Assembly: GCF_937873925.1 (NCBI RefSeq)
Contig: NZ_CALNAT010000182.1
Location: 1 to 26,638 of the forward strand
DNA length: 26,638 nucleotides
Source: an uncultured Proteiniphilum sp.
GTDB taxonomy: Bacteria > Bacteroidota > Bacteroidia > Bacteroidales > Dysgonomonadaceae
Direction: 5' to 3'
The number at the start of each line of letters is the position of its first letter. The stretch's first letter is position 1. The notes beneath the pieces were generated by a model that made no database searches, was not told where the DNA came from, and saw only the letters and a program-made list of their open reading frames with translations. Made by a program: the position numbers and the translations under genes. This document shows, in pieces, positions 1 to 8,530 of this stretch.

Positions 1-371
1 CCGATTTTGATGCTTCCGTCTTGTAACGAGTTGATAAAATTAATTTCCCTCCTCAACGTAGAAATTGTAATATCCGGTCTGGTTTTATTTAGAAAGTTAG
101 AGAAGCGGGATTTGAACAGGTAGTATTTAAAAGGGTAAATTATCAATTTTAATATGAATGAATGATGCTTTTCCGCATCAAAAATAACATTCAGATCATA
201 ATGATGAACTTTGGATGATAACGGATAATAAATATTTTTTCTTTGCTGCTCAGACGTTAAAATGGTTACATCATAGCCCAATTTATCGGCAAAATAATTG
301 GCTTTTTCCGTAATTACCCGTTCCAATCCTCCGGAAATGTAAAGCGAAGGTAAATAATAAACGATTTTCAT
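1..371 (-). CDS. glycosyltransferase, GT-B fold (GT4-like), N-terminal part only
   Basis: Only the first 123 or so codons are inside the window; the gene continues past the left edge. The protein begins MKIVYYLPSLYISGGLERVI, and the 'GGLERV' stretch after a first beta strand is typical of the N-terminal Rossmann half of GT4 family glycosyltransferases, where a glycine-rich loop precedes the acceptor-binding region. The ATG at 369-371 overlaps the TGA of the upstream gene (ATGA), so the two are translationally coupled. It is the last visible gene of the polysaccharide operon and probably adds one sugar to the lipid-linked repeat unit at the cytoplasmic face. The donor-binding half is not visible, so neither sugar nor linkage can be inferred. 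Confidence 0.8.
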   Translation of the reverse strand, partial: MKIVYYLPSLYISGGLERVITEKANYFADKLGYDVTILTSEQQRKNIYYPLSSKVHHYDLNVIFDAEKHHSFILKLIIYPFKYYLFKSRFSNFLNKTRPDITISTLRREINFINSLQDGSIKI

Positions 372-1270
372 ATAGAACAAATAATTTGGCGATGATAATC
401 CTCTTCCGTTGTTAAAGCAATCTCTTTTCCGGTCAAGGCTTCATTGACATATTTAGACGGCACGCTTACTTTGTGCGTAGCTCCCATCCTGAACCATTCG
501 TATTCGATGTCTACGTGTCCAATATCAATGGCCTGATAACCGGCCTGATATAAATCATAAGCTAAAACCGTAGCCGTTGGACCTAAAGCAATAAGGAATA
601 ATACGTTTTTATTTTGTTCCAATGCTTTTTCCAAAATAGCATCATACTTATCGTATGCATTTATTGGAGGACAAAGAATACGTTGGATAGATGACGCGTT
701 GTCGAATAAATCATTTCCAACTCCTAAACGACTTTTTTCCCCTTCGATAAAAATAATTGAACGTTGATTCCAAATTCGTTTTAGTAAATTAAACCAACGG
801 GTACTAACCGTTTTCGACTTAAAGTCTATATAAGGTCTGGTAATAAATGTATTGTAATAACTACGACCGGGGACTAAATACGTATCCCAAAGAGTTCCAT
901 ATAAGTAAAAGTGTGTTCTCCAAAATCGCCTTGCTCTTCGGGTATATCTTTCTAACCCCTGGAATGAATCTGAAATGCAGACTAAATGGTTCTCGTTTTG
1001 ACTCTGTATAACTTCGATTAACCGACGAGAAAGCATATCCGATTGTTGTTGGAACCGAATGGGCTTCTTACCGATTAAAAGCATTTCTCCATCGCCAAAT
1101 CGGCTGACAGAATACCGGTCTGCGATTATTTTTTCAATGCTTTCTTCTATAGAGAAGATAGTCGGAATAATCCGCTGTTTTTTTCTCAAAAGCAGGTAAA
1201 GCATATTATAAAATTCTACGATTAAATTGTAGTTTACCTTATCTGCAATTGTTTTCATTGAATATTTCAT
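368..1270 (-). CDS. GT-D fold glycosyltransferase (DUF1792 / SP_1767-like)
   Basis: A 300-residue protein resembling the GT-D type glycosyltransferases, first described for streptococcal adhesin glycosylation. The diagnostic feature is the sequence SRFGDGE at about residues 56-62, which contains the D-x-E metal/sugar-nucleotide motif of that fold. The C-terminal part (ALGPTATVLAYDL, then a DIGHVDIEYEWF stretch) also matches the family pattern. An upstream in-frame ATG at 1327 exists but would overlap the preceding gene by 43 bases. I prefer the ATG at 1270 because a GGGAAGGAAG purine tract abuts it and it follows the upstream stop at 1285. The stop overlaps the next start as ATGA. Within this operon it presumably transfers a hexose to the repeat unit. 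Substrate is unknown. Confidence 0.82.
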   Translation of the reverse strand: MKYSMKTIADKVNYNLIVEFYNMLYLLLRKKQRIIPTIFSIEESIEKIIADRYSVSRFGDGEMLLIGKKPIRFQQQSDMLSRRLIEVIQSQNENHLVCISDSFQGLERYTRRARRFWRTHFYLYGTLWDTYLVPGRSYYNTFITRPYIDFKSKTVSTRWFNLLKRIWNQRSIIFIEGEKSRLGVGNDLFDNASSIQRILCPPINAYDKYDAILEKALEQNKNVLFLIALGPTATVLAYDLYQAGYQAIDIGHVDIEYEWFRMGATHKVSVPSKYVNEALTGKEIALTTEEDYHRQIICSI

Positions 1271-1280
1271 CTTCCTTCCC
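1271..1280 (-). promoter_or_regulatory. ribosome binding site deciding the GT-D gene start
   Basis: On the minus strand this reads GGGAAGGAAG immediately before the ATG at 1270. It supports that start over the longer in-frame ATG at 1327, which lies inside the upstream gene. The spacing to the ATG is short, so the evidence is supportive and not decisive. Confidence 0.45.
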
Positions 1281-1284
1281 TTTC

Positions 1285-2433
1285 TTATATAATCGCGTCT
1301 AAAACTTTCTGCATCTGATTTTTCCATGATAAATATGCAACAGATTCTCTAATTTCAAGTGAAGCCCATGTGTTCTCCTGATAAAATTCAATTAAGAATT
1401 CAATATTGATTGGACTTTCATCCGCAGGAACTTTCATTACATAAGGCATTTCTTCAAAATCCTCATCTGTTTCAGAATATATAAACGGAATTCCACGGGC
1501 TGCATATTCCCTGTTCTTGAGCGTTTTAATATAAGTAATATTGCTACGATGCCGGGCTAAACTGCCAATGCCTATATCTGCACGGTCGAATATTTCATCC
1601 AAAGCAGTTCCGAATAATTGCCCGTATAAAATTACATAATTTTCCAATTGATTTTCCGTAATCAAAGGAAGTATTTCAGTCCTCTCCCTTTCTCCGCTAA
1701 ATTCCCCTACGATATGAAAGAATACTTTGCAACCCTCGACTTTGCCTTTGTAATAATCCCTCATCCCGGCAACGACCCTGTCAAACCCATGCCAGTAGTG
1801 TATTTCCGCAACCCCGATCAAATGTAATTCCGATTGTTTGTGATTATTCTGTTTTAATTTGATGGAAGAAAAATCTATTCCGTTAGAAATACGAATGGTA
1901 CGTTGTCCGAATATTTCAGTTTGATTCGAAAAAGTAACAATCGCATTCAATTGCTTCGCCAGGCTTTTTCTGAATAATTTATCAACAAACAATGAGCATT
2001 TACTCGCGAATGTGATATATTCCTGATCATAAGGGTAGGTGGGGATTTCCATCACTACTTTTATGCCTCTATTCCTTAATTGCTTCACAAAAGAAATTAA
2101 AAACGGATTGGCGTTATGCTCGGATCTCATATAGATGAAAGAGATCTGCTCCTCTTTTATATAAGCCAGAATAGGCGCATAATCGATCCTTTTTTTTATT
2201 TTGGCAGAGATTCCCGTCCCTAAATCGGCCAATATTTTGTCATCCGTCATCCATAAACGATGCCCACTATCCGGATCAATGCAATAATAGCAATTGACGA
2301 CATTACAACCGCATTCTTTGAACCCCTTAACCTGAGCTAATTTTTTCTTACTGATGCCATTATATTCGGAATAGCCGCTAAAAGACAAAAATAAAACATT
2401 TTTTGTAATATGATTTATACTTGGAAAGTCCAT
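1285..2433 (-). CDS. glycosyltransferase, GT-B fold, GT4-like
   Basis: A 382-residue protein with the layout of a two-domain GT-B glycosyltransferase. The N-terminal half starts with a hydrophobic strand and a small-residue loop (VLFLSFSGYSEYNG). The C-terminal half begins near residue 205 with GVAEIHYWHGFDRV, the usual donor-domain entry with a tryptophan-histidine-glycine loop. It ends with KNREYAARGIPFIYSETD, the position of the nucleotide-sugar diphosphate-binding acidic motif. The second glutamate of the classical E-x7-E spacing is not at its usual place, so the match to GT4 is loose. It sits between the pyruvyl transferase gene (39-base gap) and the GT-D gene. It probably extends the lipid-linked oligosaccharide; sugar specificity is not readable. 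Confidence 0.83.
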   Translation of the reverse strand: MDFPSINHITKNVLFLSFSGYSEYNGISKKKLAQVKGFKECGCNVVNCYYCIDPDSGHRLWMTDDKILADLGTGISAKIKKRIDYAPILAYIKEEQISFIYMRSEHNANPFLISFVKQLRNRGIKVVMEIPTYPYDQEYITFASKCSLFVDKLFRKSLAKQLNAIVTFSNQTEIFGQRTIRISNGIDFSSIKLKQNNHKQSELHLIGVAEIHYWHGFDRVVAGMRDYYKGKVEGCKVFFHIVGEFSGERERTEILPLITENQLENYVILYGQLFGTALDEIFDRADIGIGSLARHRSNITYIKTLKNREYAARGIPFIYSETDEDFEEMPYVMKVPADESPINIEFLIEFYQENTWASLEIRESVAYLSWKNQMQKVLDAII

Positions 2434-2472
2434 GAATATAAATTGCGAATGAATAATACAAAAATAATCTTT

Positions 2473-3375
2473 TTATTTAAAAGGACAGCATTTTATTAAT
2501 TCATTGATGTCCAGTAGAGGAGCTCTCCATTCCTGCTGAAAGCCCTGCAATTCATGTATCGGTTTGAATGATTTTAATTCTATAGGGAAATTAGTTAAAG
2601 AGCGTTGCACGGATAAGAAATAATCCTCAAATTTAAAACGTCCTCCTATAATTCCGGAAGAAAATTCAACCCATACATTCGGTATCCCGTATGAGTCGGA
2701 AATAATAAGCCCATGCAATGAACTGGAGATGATAAATTCGCAGGAACAAACAGTATCTATAAATAGTTTATAATTTCCGTAATGCTGAACATCAAAAATA
2801 TATACCCCATCCTCTTGACGATATAAGTCCAATAATGCATTCTTTTTATCGGTATAATGTGGTATTATACCGACTCTATATTTTTTTCCTGTTGAACGGG
2901 GCTGGTAATACCGTGGAAGTAAAAGTGCAGGATCTCCGTACACTTCCGGGCAGTCGACCCCATGCTTTAAAAGATATTTCCTGCTTAATGGTCCACGAAC
3001 GGCTAATACTTGCCAAGGTTTATGTACTAAAGGAAGATCAGGTGACAATACTCCACTTCCCCAAATAATGGTTTGTTCATTCGTTAACTGGCTGATGACA
3101 CTACCGATGCACAAATAATTTATCTTTTTCCTGAATCTGGAAACATAGCTGTATTTATAAGGAATAACCTTTTTTCCGGATATAAGTCCCATCAAGATAC
3201 GATTAAGATCATCCCCCAAATTATAAAATTCAGGATCCGACTTAGGAGGAATCCAGTAATTCACAGTAATTTTATTTCCGGGGATAATATCCATCAAAAT
3301 ATAATATAGCTGGAATTGTTTCCGTTTTAGAAATCTCCGTATTTTATCGGTCAGTTTTTTTATTTGATTCATCAT
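2473..3375 (-). CDS. polysaccharide pyruvyl transferase family protein
   Basis: About 300 residues, matching the polysaccharide pyruvyl transferase fold (PF04230 type). Visible hallmarks are an early NLGDDLNRIL stretch, a central VDCPEVYGDPALLLP segment, and the C-terminal SSSLHGLIISDSYGIPNVWVEF segment with the conserved S-x-x-x-H-G-x-I pattern. In characterised members the enzyme adds a pyruvate ketal from phosphoenolpyruvate to a sugar of an exopolysaccharide, giving the polymer negative charge; some relatives have other roles. An in-frame ATG at 3405 would overlap the flippase gene. The ATGATG at 3370-3375, just after the flippase stop at 3377-3379, is the better start. It implies that the finished glycan may be pyruvylated. 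Confidence 0.85.
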   Translation of the reverse strand: MMNQIKKLTDKIRRFLKRKQFQLYYILMDIIPGNKITVNYWIPPKSDPEFYNLGDDLNRILMGLISGKKVIPYKYSYVSRFRKKINYLCIGSVISQLTNEQTIIWGSGVLSPDLPLVHKPWQVLAVRGPLSRKYLLKHGVDCPEVYGDPALLLPRYYQPRSTGKKYRVGIIPHYTDKKNALLDLYRQEDGVYIFDVQHYGNYKLFIDTVCSCEFIISSSLHGLIISDSYGIPNVWVEFSSGIIGGRFKFEDYFLSVQRSLTNFPIELKSFKPIHELQGFQQEWRAPLLDINELIKCCPFK

Positions 3376-3376
3376 T

Positions 3377-4876
3377 CTAATGTTTAATAAATTTAGGCAA
3401 TACATTAGATAAAATTGATTTCTCGTACCGGTTAATACCCCATTTATATATTACGAATAAATAAAGAATAGAGAAGACTATAACTTGTAATAAAAAGTAG
3501 CCCCATGTTTGGGCAATGGTTATTTGTTCGACAATCAAATAAACAATCCCATCGATAATTAAAATCGGGAGTGACATTGTTACAATTTCTCTCCAAAATT
3601 TGGGAATATTTAAATGGATTGCCTTGTAATAATAGATATTCATAATGAGTATATTGCACAGAATGAGTGAAAAAGATATGCTGATAGCACAGCCGAGACC
3701 TCCGTATAACTTTGCCAAAGGTATGCTGGTAAGGCAACATACAATGGCCATGAGTAAATAAGTATATGATCTGAATTTTAATTTATTTTGTGCTTGAAGG
3801 ATGGACATTCCAAGTGTTTGTATAAGCGGAACCGCCAGAGGAATCAAAATGATCAGCGCAATCAGGTAGGCGTCGCTATAATCATGTCCGGCCCATAAAA
3901 TGATAAATGTTTTTCCAAAAAGAATAAATCCGGAGAGGATAAAAGCAATAATAATGAATTGTATCCTGCCGATCTTTATGAATAGATAGTCAAGTTCGCT
4001 CGTTGAATTTACTGTTGTAATTTTCGGAAGGAATACACTTGAAATAGCCGTGGAAAAACTGCTCAAATAGTTTTTAAACTGGAGTGCAACAGCGAATACG
4101 GCAACCGCAGAAGTCCCGACGAATGTTCCTAATATAATCTGCCCACTGCTCCAATATAGACGATCTACAACCATAATCAGAAATACCCAAAAAGAATATT
4201 GCATAATTTCCTTAAATAATGGTATATTAAATCGCTGAAACTTAATTTGGATTCGTATTTTTCGCAAGCAATACCACAAGTTCGCTGATAAATAGGAAAT
4301 ATTAAGTATTGTGATAAGCACAACCAATGCGATTGATTTATATCCCAACAACAAAAGCGGTATCATGATAATCGGTTGTAACAGGGTTCGCATGACCTGT
4401 AATCCCCGTTGAAATTTAAACCGCTCATATGCAATCATAATCGATTCAAATACGGACAATGGAAAAGATACTGCTATATTGAAAGTCATCAATAAAAGTA
4501 GTATCCGTATACGCATTAGTTCTTCAACTGTCATGGATTTACTGAACAAAATGTCGGAGTGGAAACTAAAAAATATTCCCGCAGCCAATGAAATTAAACT
4601 GATAAATCCATATAGGGTGAATAACATTCCCCAAAGTCCGGGTAGTTTTTTTTCTTCTCCTTTGCCCCGGTATAAGGCGGTATAACGTATGGTGGCGTTT
4701 CCGAATCCAAAATCAATCACGGAAAGATACGAAATTATGGATGCGGCTAATGCATACAGACCGTATTCAGATTGTCCCATCATCCTCAATAAAAACGGAG
4801 TATAAACCAACCCTATCAAATTGGCAAGGATGATGGATAGATAAGAAAGCGTGACACCCGTTTTCCTCTGACTCAT
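3377..4876 (-). CDS. Wzx-like flippase for lipid-linked oligosaccharide
   Basis: About 499 residues, with roughly twelve or more hydrophobic segments spread along the whole length, opening with GVTLSYLSIILANLIGLVYT and the family-typical RMMGQSEYGLYALAASI and DFGFGNATIRYTA segments. These are hallmarks of the polysaccharide biosynthesis/MATE-like flippase superfamily. Wzx proteins move undecaprenyl-diphosphate-linked repeat units from the cytoplasmic to the periplasmic face of the inner membrane. The start at 4876 overlaps the stop of the upstream GT2 gene as ATGA; an in-frame ATG at 4921 would overlap that gene by 49 bases and lacks support. With the polymerase gene at 8514-9953, it points to a Wzx/Wzy-type pathway. 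Confidence 0.9.
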   Translation of the reverse strand: MSQRKTGVTLSYLSIILANLIGLVYTPFLLRMMGQSEYGLYALAASIISYLSVIDFGFGNATIRYTALYRGKGEEKKLPGLWGMLFTLYGFISLISLAAGIFFSFHSDILFSKSMTVEELMRIRILLLLMTFNIAVSFPLSVFESIMIAYERFKFQRGLQVMRTLLQPIIMIPLLLLGYKSIALVVLITILNISYLSANLWYCLRKIRIQIKFQRFNIPLFKEIMQYSFWVFLIMVVDRLYWSSGQIILGTFVGTSAVAVFAVALQFKNYLSSFSTAISSVFLPKITTVNSTSELDYLFIKIGRIQFIIIAFILSGFILFGKTFIILWAGHDYSDAYLIALIILIPLAVPLIQTLGMSILQAQNKLKFRSYTYLLMAIVCCLTSIPLAKLYGGLGCAISISFSLILCNILIMNIYYYKAIHLNIPKFWREIVTMSLPILIIDGIVYLIVEQITIAQTWGYFLLQVIVFSILYLFVIYKWGINRYEKSILSNVLPKFIKH

Positions 4877-5856
4877 AGGTCGATCTTTTTCAATATTATT
4901 CCTTTTAATTTGATTGTACACGGAAAAAGAAGTACGATCATTGTTTTAAAAGATATAAATTTTAAATATCGTTTGTAGAAACATCGTCCAAAGATACGGA
5001 ACCTTTCTTTGAATGTAAGAATATTGGCTCTGTATATATTAGGATCCAATATATAAGCTATAAGTTTGTTTATTAATTGTTTTGATTGAATATCCTTCCC
5101 CTGTGCAAATAGAAGTAATTGCTCCGTCACAACTAAATAGGAATCGACATTCTTCATTGCATATTGTTTTGTCATAACAGAGCCGGCACGTAACCGACGT
5201 TTGAAGAATGTTGTATTAATATACCCACCTCGCTGTGCTTGCATATAAAGAAGAGCCGAAAATAGCTCGTCTTCGTGGATAATCCCCGGATAAAATCGTA
5301 AATGACAAAGTTCGATTAATTTAAGACGGATAAGATGAATACAAGGCGAGCATCGATATGATTTTTGGATTAACATAGTTGAAAGCATGGATTTTCCGGA
5401 ATAAACCTGTTCTTCGTTGAGAACAGGTTGTTTGTAATCAAAAGAAATAGTAAAGTTATTATCTTTATTTAGAATAGCAGCATTGAAAAGCACAAAATCC
5501 AATTTATCTTTCTCTGCTTTTATATAACAATGCAACAGAGCATCTTCTTCTAAAAAATCATCGCTATCCATAAAGTAGATATATTCACCTACGGCTTTTC
5601 CTATTCCCCTATTCCGGGCTACAGATTGTCCTTTATTGACCTGTGAGAAATATTGTATCCGGTTATCCTCAAACGCTAACTTTTTTATGACGGACAAACT
5701 ATGATCGGTTGATCCGTCATTGATAATGATGATTTCAATATCCCTTAACGTTTGGTTCATAATAGACCGCACCGCTTCTTCCACGTAAGCTTCCGTATTA
5801 TAAACGGGAATAATAACGCTAACTTTAGGTTTGTTTATTGACTTACTTTGATCCAT
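4873..5856 (-). CDS. family 2 glycosyltransferase (GT-A fold)
   Basis: A 327-residue protein with a textbook GT2 N-terminal domain: VSVIIPVYNTEAYVEEAVRS at residues 12-31, the nucleotide-binding IIINDGSTD at about 43-51, RNRGIGKAVGEYIYF, and the metal-binding D-x-D region MDSDD at about 96-100. The C-terminal third is basic and slightly hydrophobic, which may anchor it to the membrane surface. It overlaps the upstream acetyltransferase gene by 22 bases and the downstream flippase gene by 4, so it belongs to the same transcript. It would transfer a sugar from a nucleotide donor onto the growing lipid-linked unit. Donor sugar cannot be told from the sequence. Confidence 0.9.
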   Translation of the reverse strand: MDQSKSINKPKVSVIIPVYNTEAYVEEAVRSIMNQTLRDIEIIIINDGSTDHSLSVIKKLAFEDNRIQYFSQVNKGQSVARNRGIGKAVGEYIYFMDSDDFLEEDALLHCYIKAEKDKLDFVLFNAAILNKDNNFTISFDYKQPVLNEEQVYSGKSMLSTMLIQKSYRCSPCIHLIRLKLIELCHLRFYPGIIHEDELFSALLYMQAQRGGYINTTFFKRRLRAGSVMTKQYAMKNVDSYLVVTEQLLLFAQGKDIQSKQLINKLIAYILDPNIYRANILTFKERFRIFGRCFYKRYLKFISFKTMIVLLFPCTIKLKGIILKKIDL

Positions 5857-6455
5857 TGTTTTTTTTCAACATCATATTGCCTTACCACTTTTGCCGGATT
5901 TCCCAACGCAACACTATAAGACGGAACATCTTTTGTTACGACACTCCCTGCACCGATAACAACATGCTTCCCGATCCGGATCCCTGCCAATATAACACAG
6001 TTGGCACCTATCCATACATCATCATCAATTATAATGTGTTTTGTACTCACTCCCTGCTCTGCGATCGCTTTACCTATATCTTCAAAATTATGATCTAATC
6101 CCGATATAACCACATTTTGCGCCAGATTGACTTTATCCCCGATCGTTACCGGCCCGATAACCGTATTCCCCAAACCGATCCGGGTATGGCTTCCAATCAC
6201 GATATTTCCAACGGCATTATTGATAACGGTATAATCTTCTATCACGGAGTAGTCGCCCATTAAAAAGATATTGAACGGAACGATATCTTTCCTGACGCTT
6301 CGGTAAATAACGGATCTTTTTCCTTTTTTCATGTATAGGAACTGCAAACAGCGCAACCAAAAACGGGGACGGGTCTTTACCGGATGCATCATTAAATGCA
6401 ATACATTTTTTTTTAACCGGGGTGTTTGTCTGATTCTTTCAGTGAGTTTTGCCAT
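5835..6455 (-). CDS. hexapeptide-repeat acyltransferase (left-handed beta-helix)
   Basis: A 206-residue protein with two blocks of isoleucine-rich hexapeptide repeats, about residues 70-116 (VIGSHTRIGLGNTVIGPVTIG) and 137-190 (IIIDDDVWIGANCVILAGI, then IGAGSVVTKDVPSYSVALGNPAKVV). These form the left-handed beta-helix of acetyltransferases such as the maltose/galactoside O-acetyltransferase and WcaF groups. His122 in GLDHNFED is the likely catalytic base. The family transfers acetyl (or another acyl group) from acyl-CoA to a sugar hydroxyl or amine in trimeric enzymes. In this operon it probably decorates the repeat unit. It lies between two GT2 genes, 13 bases after the first and overlapping the second. 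Confidence 0.88.
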   Translation of the reverse strand: MAKLTERIRQTPRLKKNVLHLMMHPVKTRPRFWLRCLQFLYMKKGKRSVIYRSVRKDIVPFNIFLMGDYSVIEDYTVINNAVGNIVIGSHTRIGLGNTVIGPVTIGDKVNLAQNVVISGLDHNFEDIGKAIAEQGVSTKHIIIDDDVWIGANCVILAGIRIGKHVVIGAGSVVTKDVPSYSVALGNPAKVVRQYDVEKKQWIKVSQ

Positions 6456-6468
6456 ATCATTCTCTTCT

Positions 6469-7629
6469 TTAGTTTCCGTGCCGGGTGTGAATAAATTTCC
6501 GGTTGACTCCTTTCAGCCTGAACAGGTTTATAAACATAAGAAAAAATAACAAGGGGATTTTCCTCAATGCCTTTTTTAACCGTTTATCAAATAATTCGTC
6601 CGGAAGAGCCATACTGAATGCTACAATTAAACAAAATAAAAGACCCCACCATTTCAAAGACCACTGCCAATGGAAAAAAGTAAAGACAAATGCTAAAAGG
6701 GTAATAGTCCCTAATAACAGCACACGAGGAAGCATCATCCATTGAAAGAGTTTATTACAATAATCCCAGTTGAGTGTAATAATTGCACCGGGTAGTTCTT
6801 TAATCGCTTGCTTTAATGTACCGTATTGAGCAGCCATCCAACGCCGGCGTTGACGGGAAAAACTCTCAGGATCCACTATTTTTTCGTCATAGATGAGTAC
6901 ATTCTCCAAATATTCAATATACACTCCTTCTTTTAACAATAAGACTTCCAACTCTTTATCTTCACCGGCAGACGAAACTTTAGGAATTTGTTCTTTAAAC
7001 CAGATAAAATCGAAAGCCATACCGGAACCACTGAGCGCCGCCGATAGTCCGATCTGTGTTTGCCCTTTCCGGAAAAAGGAATTATTCATGGCTTCACTGG
7101 CTGCGTCTAATAAAGCGGTATCCGTTTGTGGATTTTTGGCGATTCGTTGCGCTTGCATCGCATAGATACCGGATTGATAGGCATTATTGACCTGAGAAAG
7201 GAAATCAGGTTCTACTGTATTATCGGCATCTAAAATAACGACGATCTCATAAGCATTTCTATCAATATCCTGTATGGCTAATTGAAGCGCCCTTGCTTTG
7301 GTTTGGCGTTCATTAACGATAGGCAAAACTTGTACAGGGAGCTCCGACAGTTGCCTGATAGTAGTATCTTGCATCTGATCGGAAATAACCACTATATGAA
7401 AATACTCCTTTGGGTAATTCTGTGTAAGAATTGATTGAACGGAAGATTCTATCACTTTATCTTCTTTATAGGCCGGAAATAGTACCAAAATACGGTTCTT
7501 TTTATCCGATTGCGGATAGGATTCCGAACGTTTGAATAAAGATAAGAACGCGAAAAAACAAAGATAAACAACAGACAAAGCTACATACGTAAATAGAATC
7601 CAATCCAGGATAATAATACTTTCTTTCAT
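6469..7629 (-). CDS. membrane-bound family 2 glycosyltransferase with QxxRW motif
   Basis: A 386-residue protein with an N-terminal membrane helix (about 7-31), a cytoplasmic GT2 domain (45-275) and three further hydrophobic segments (about 291-317, 323-345, 358-371). The domain carries VLFPAYKEDKVIE, the D-x-D site LDADN at 133-137, the acidic GED at 222-224 and Q-R-R-R-W at 260-264. The Q-x-x-R-W motif is shared with processive synthases (cellulose, hyaluronan, poly-GlcNAc) but also with single-transfer membrane GT2s. Since a complete Wzx/Wzy route is present in the same operon, I favour single transfer or a branching role, but a synthase-like function is not excluded. Its stop is 13 bases before the acetyltransferase start. 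Confidence 0.88.
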   Translation of the reverse strand: MKESIIILDWILFTYVALSVVYLCFFAFLSLFKRSESYPQSDKKNRILVLFPAYKEDKVIESSVQSILTQNYPKEYFHIVVISDQMQDTTIRQLSELPVQVLPIVNERQTKARALQLAIQDIDRNAYEIVVILDADNTVEPDFLSQVNNAYQSGIYAMQAQRIAKNPQTDTALLDAASEAMNNSFFRKGQTQIGLSAALSGSGMAFDFIWFKEQIPKVSSAGEDKELEVLLLKEGVYIEYLENVLIYDEKIVDPESFSRQRRRWMAAQYGTLKQAIKELPGAIITLNWDYCNKLFQWMMLPRVLLLGTITLLAFVFTFFHWQWSLKWWGLLFCLIVAFSMALPDELFDKRLKKALRKIPLLFFLMFINLFRLKGVNRKFIHTRHGN

Positions 7630-7630
7630 A

Positions 7631-8530
7631 TTAATCCGGTTTTACATTCTGTATCCTGAAAAAATCCATACACCCTTTTATACAAGCTTTTGCTAAAGGG
7701 ATCTTTAATCTGATTACAAATTTGAGTACATTCTTGGGGTATGCAACCAACACTTGATAAGCGATAGATAATGTACGACTTTTTCTGGTCCTGTTTCTTT
7801 GGGTATACAACAACCGATTACGGGTCAAGTAATAGATTTTAAGCGGACTCTCTTTGCCCGTACTGTTGCTTTCACTATGATAGATGCACGCCCGCGGTTC
7901 ATAAACCAGTTCATAACCGGCTTTTGTGATTTGTGTACTCCAATCCAATTCTTCATAATACAAAAAATAACATTCCGGCATTAGTCCGACTTTCTCAATT
8001 ACCTCTCTTTTAACAAGCATAGCCGCTCCATGTAAATAGGGTGTGCGGGAAAGAGTATCGTATTGTCCGTTGTCCGACTCGTTAAATCCTATTGTTTGGT
8101 TGCGGATGGTAATTTCACTAAGAGGGGTATATCCGGCAAATTGAATATGGCCGCAAGCATCATTAAAGAGTATCTTAGGAGAGGCACCGCCAATTTTGGG
8201 GTCCATTTGCATGGTCTCTACCAAGTAGTGAAGGGAATTGTCTCTTAAAACAGTATCGTTATTCAGGAAGAAAAGATAGTTTCCGACGGCTTGCCGGATA
8301 CCTAAATTATTCCCTCCTGCAAATCCCAGGTTCTTTTCAGAACGGATCGTCTTGATAAATGGGTATCCTTTCTCTAGCAATAAGGATTCATCTCTTTTAG
8401 ATCCATTATCTACAACAATAATCTCATAAGGGATGGAAAGATTGGATTGAACGGATTCAATCATTTTCGCGGTATCTTTGATTCCGTTGTAATTAACCGT
8501 AATAATGGATATCTCAATTGATTGCTTCAT
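7631..8530 (-). CDS. family 2 glycosyltransferase (rhamnosyltransferase-like)
   Basis: About 299 residues, with SIITVNYNGIKDTAKMIESV near the start, VVDNGSKRDES, the glycine-rich NLGFAGGNNLGI segment, and the FFLNNDTVL site in place of the D-x-D motif (NND at about 90-92). Further on, FLYYEELDWSTQITKAGYEL is the acidic segment usual in rhamnosyltransferase-type GT2 enzymes of polysaccharide loci. Two in-frame ATGs lie 18 bases apart (8548 and 8530). Both overlap the upstream polymerase gene, and 8530 gives the smaller overlap. The stop is one base from the next gene start. It would add one sugar to the repeat unit; calling the sugar rhamnose would be a guess. Confidence 0.87.
   Translation of the reverse strand: MKQSIEISIITVNYNGIKDTAKMIESVQSNLSIPYEIIVVDNGSKRDESLLLEKGYPFIKTIRSEKNLGFAGGNNLGIRQAVGNYLFFLNNDTVLRDNSLHYLVETMQMDPKIGGASPKILFNDACGHIQFAGYTPLSEITIRNQTIGFNESDNGQYDTLSRTPYLHGAAMLVKREVIEKVGLMPECYFLYYEELDWSTQITKAGYELVYEPRACIYHSESNSTGKESPLKIYYLTRNRLLYTQRNRTRKSRTLSIAYQVLVAYPKNVLKFVIRLKIPLAKACIKGCMDFFRIQNVKPD

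Noticed and set aside
2459..2466. TATTTTTG on the minus strand, a TAnnTTTG match 25 bases before the GT4-like gene
   Set aside because: No TTTG lies at the right distance upstream, and the sequence is so AT-rich that chance matches are expected; the gene is inside an operon.
3444..3740. Minus-strand open frame of 98 codons in another frame of the flippase gene, possible frameshift
   Set aside because: The flippase frame is uninterrupted with continuous membrane segments through this stretch, so there is no frameshift.
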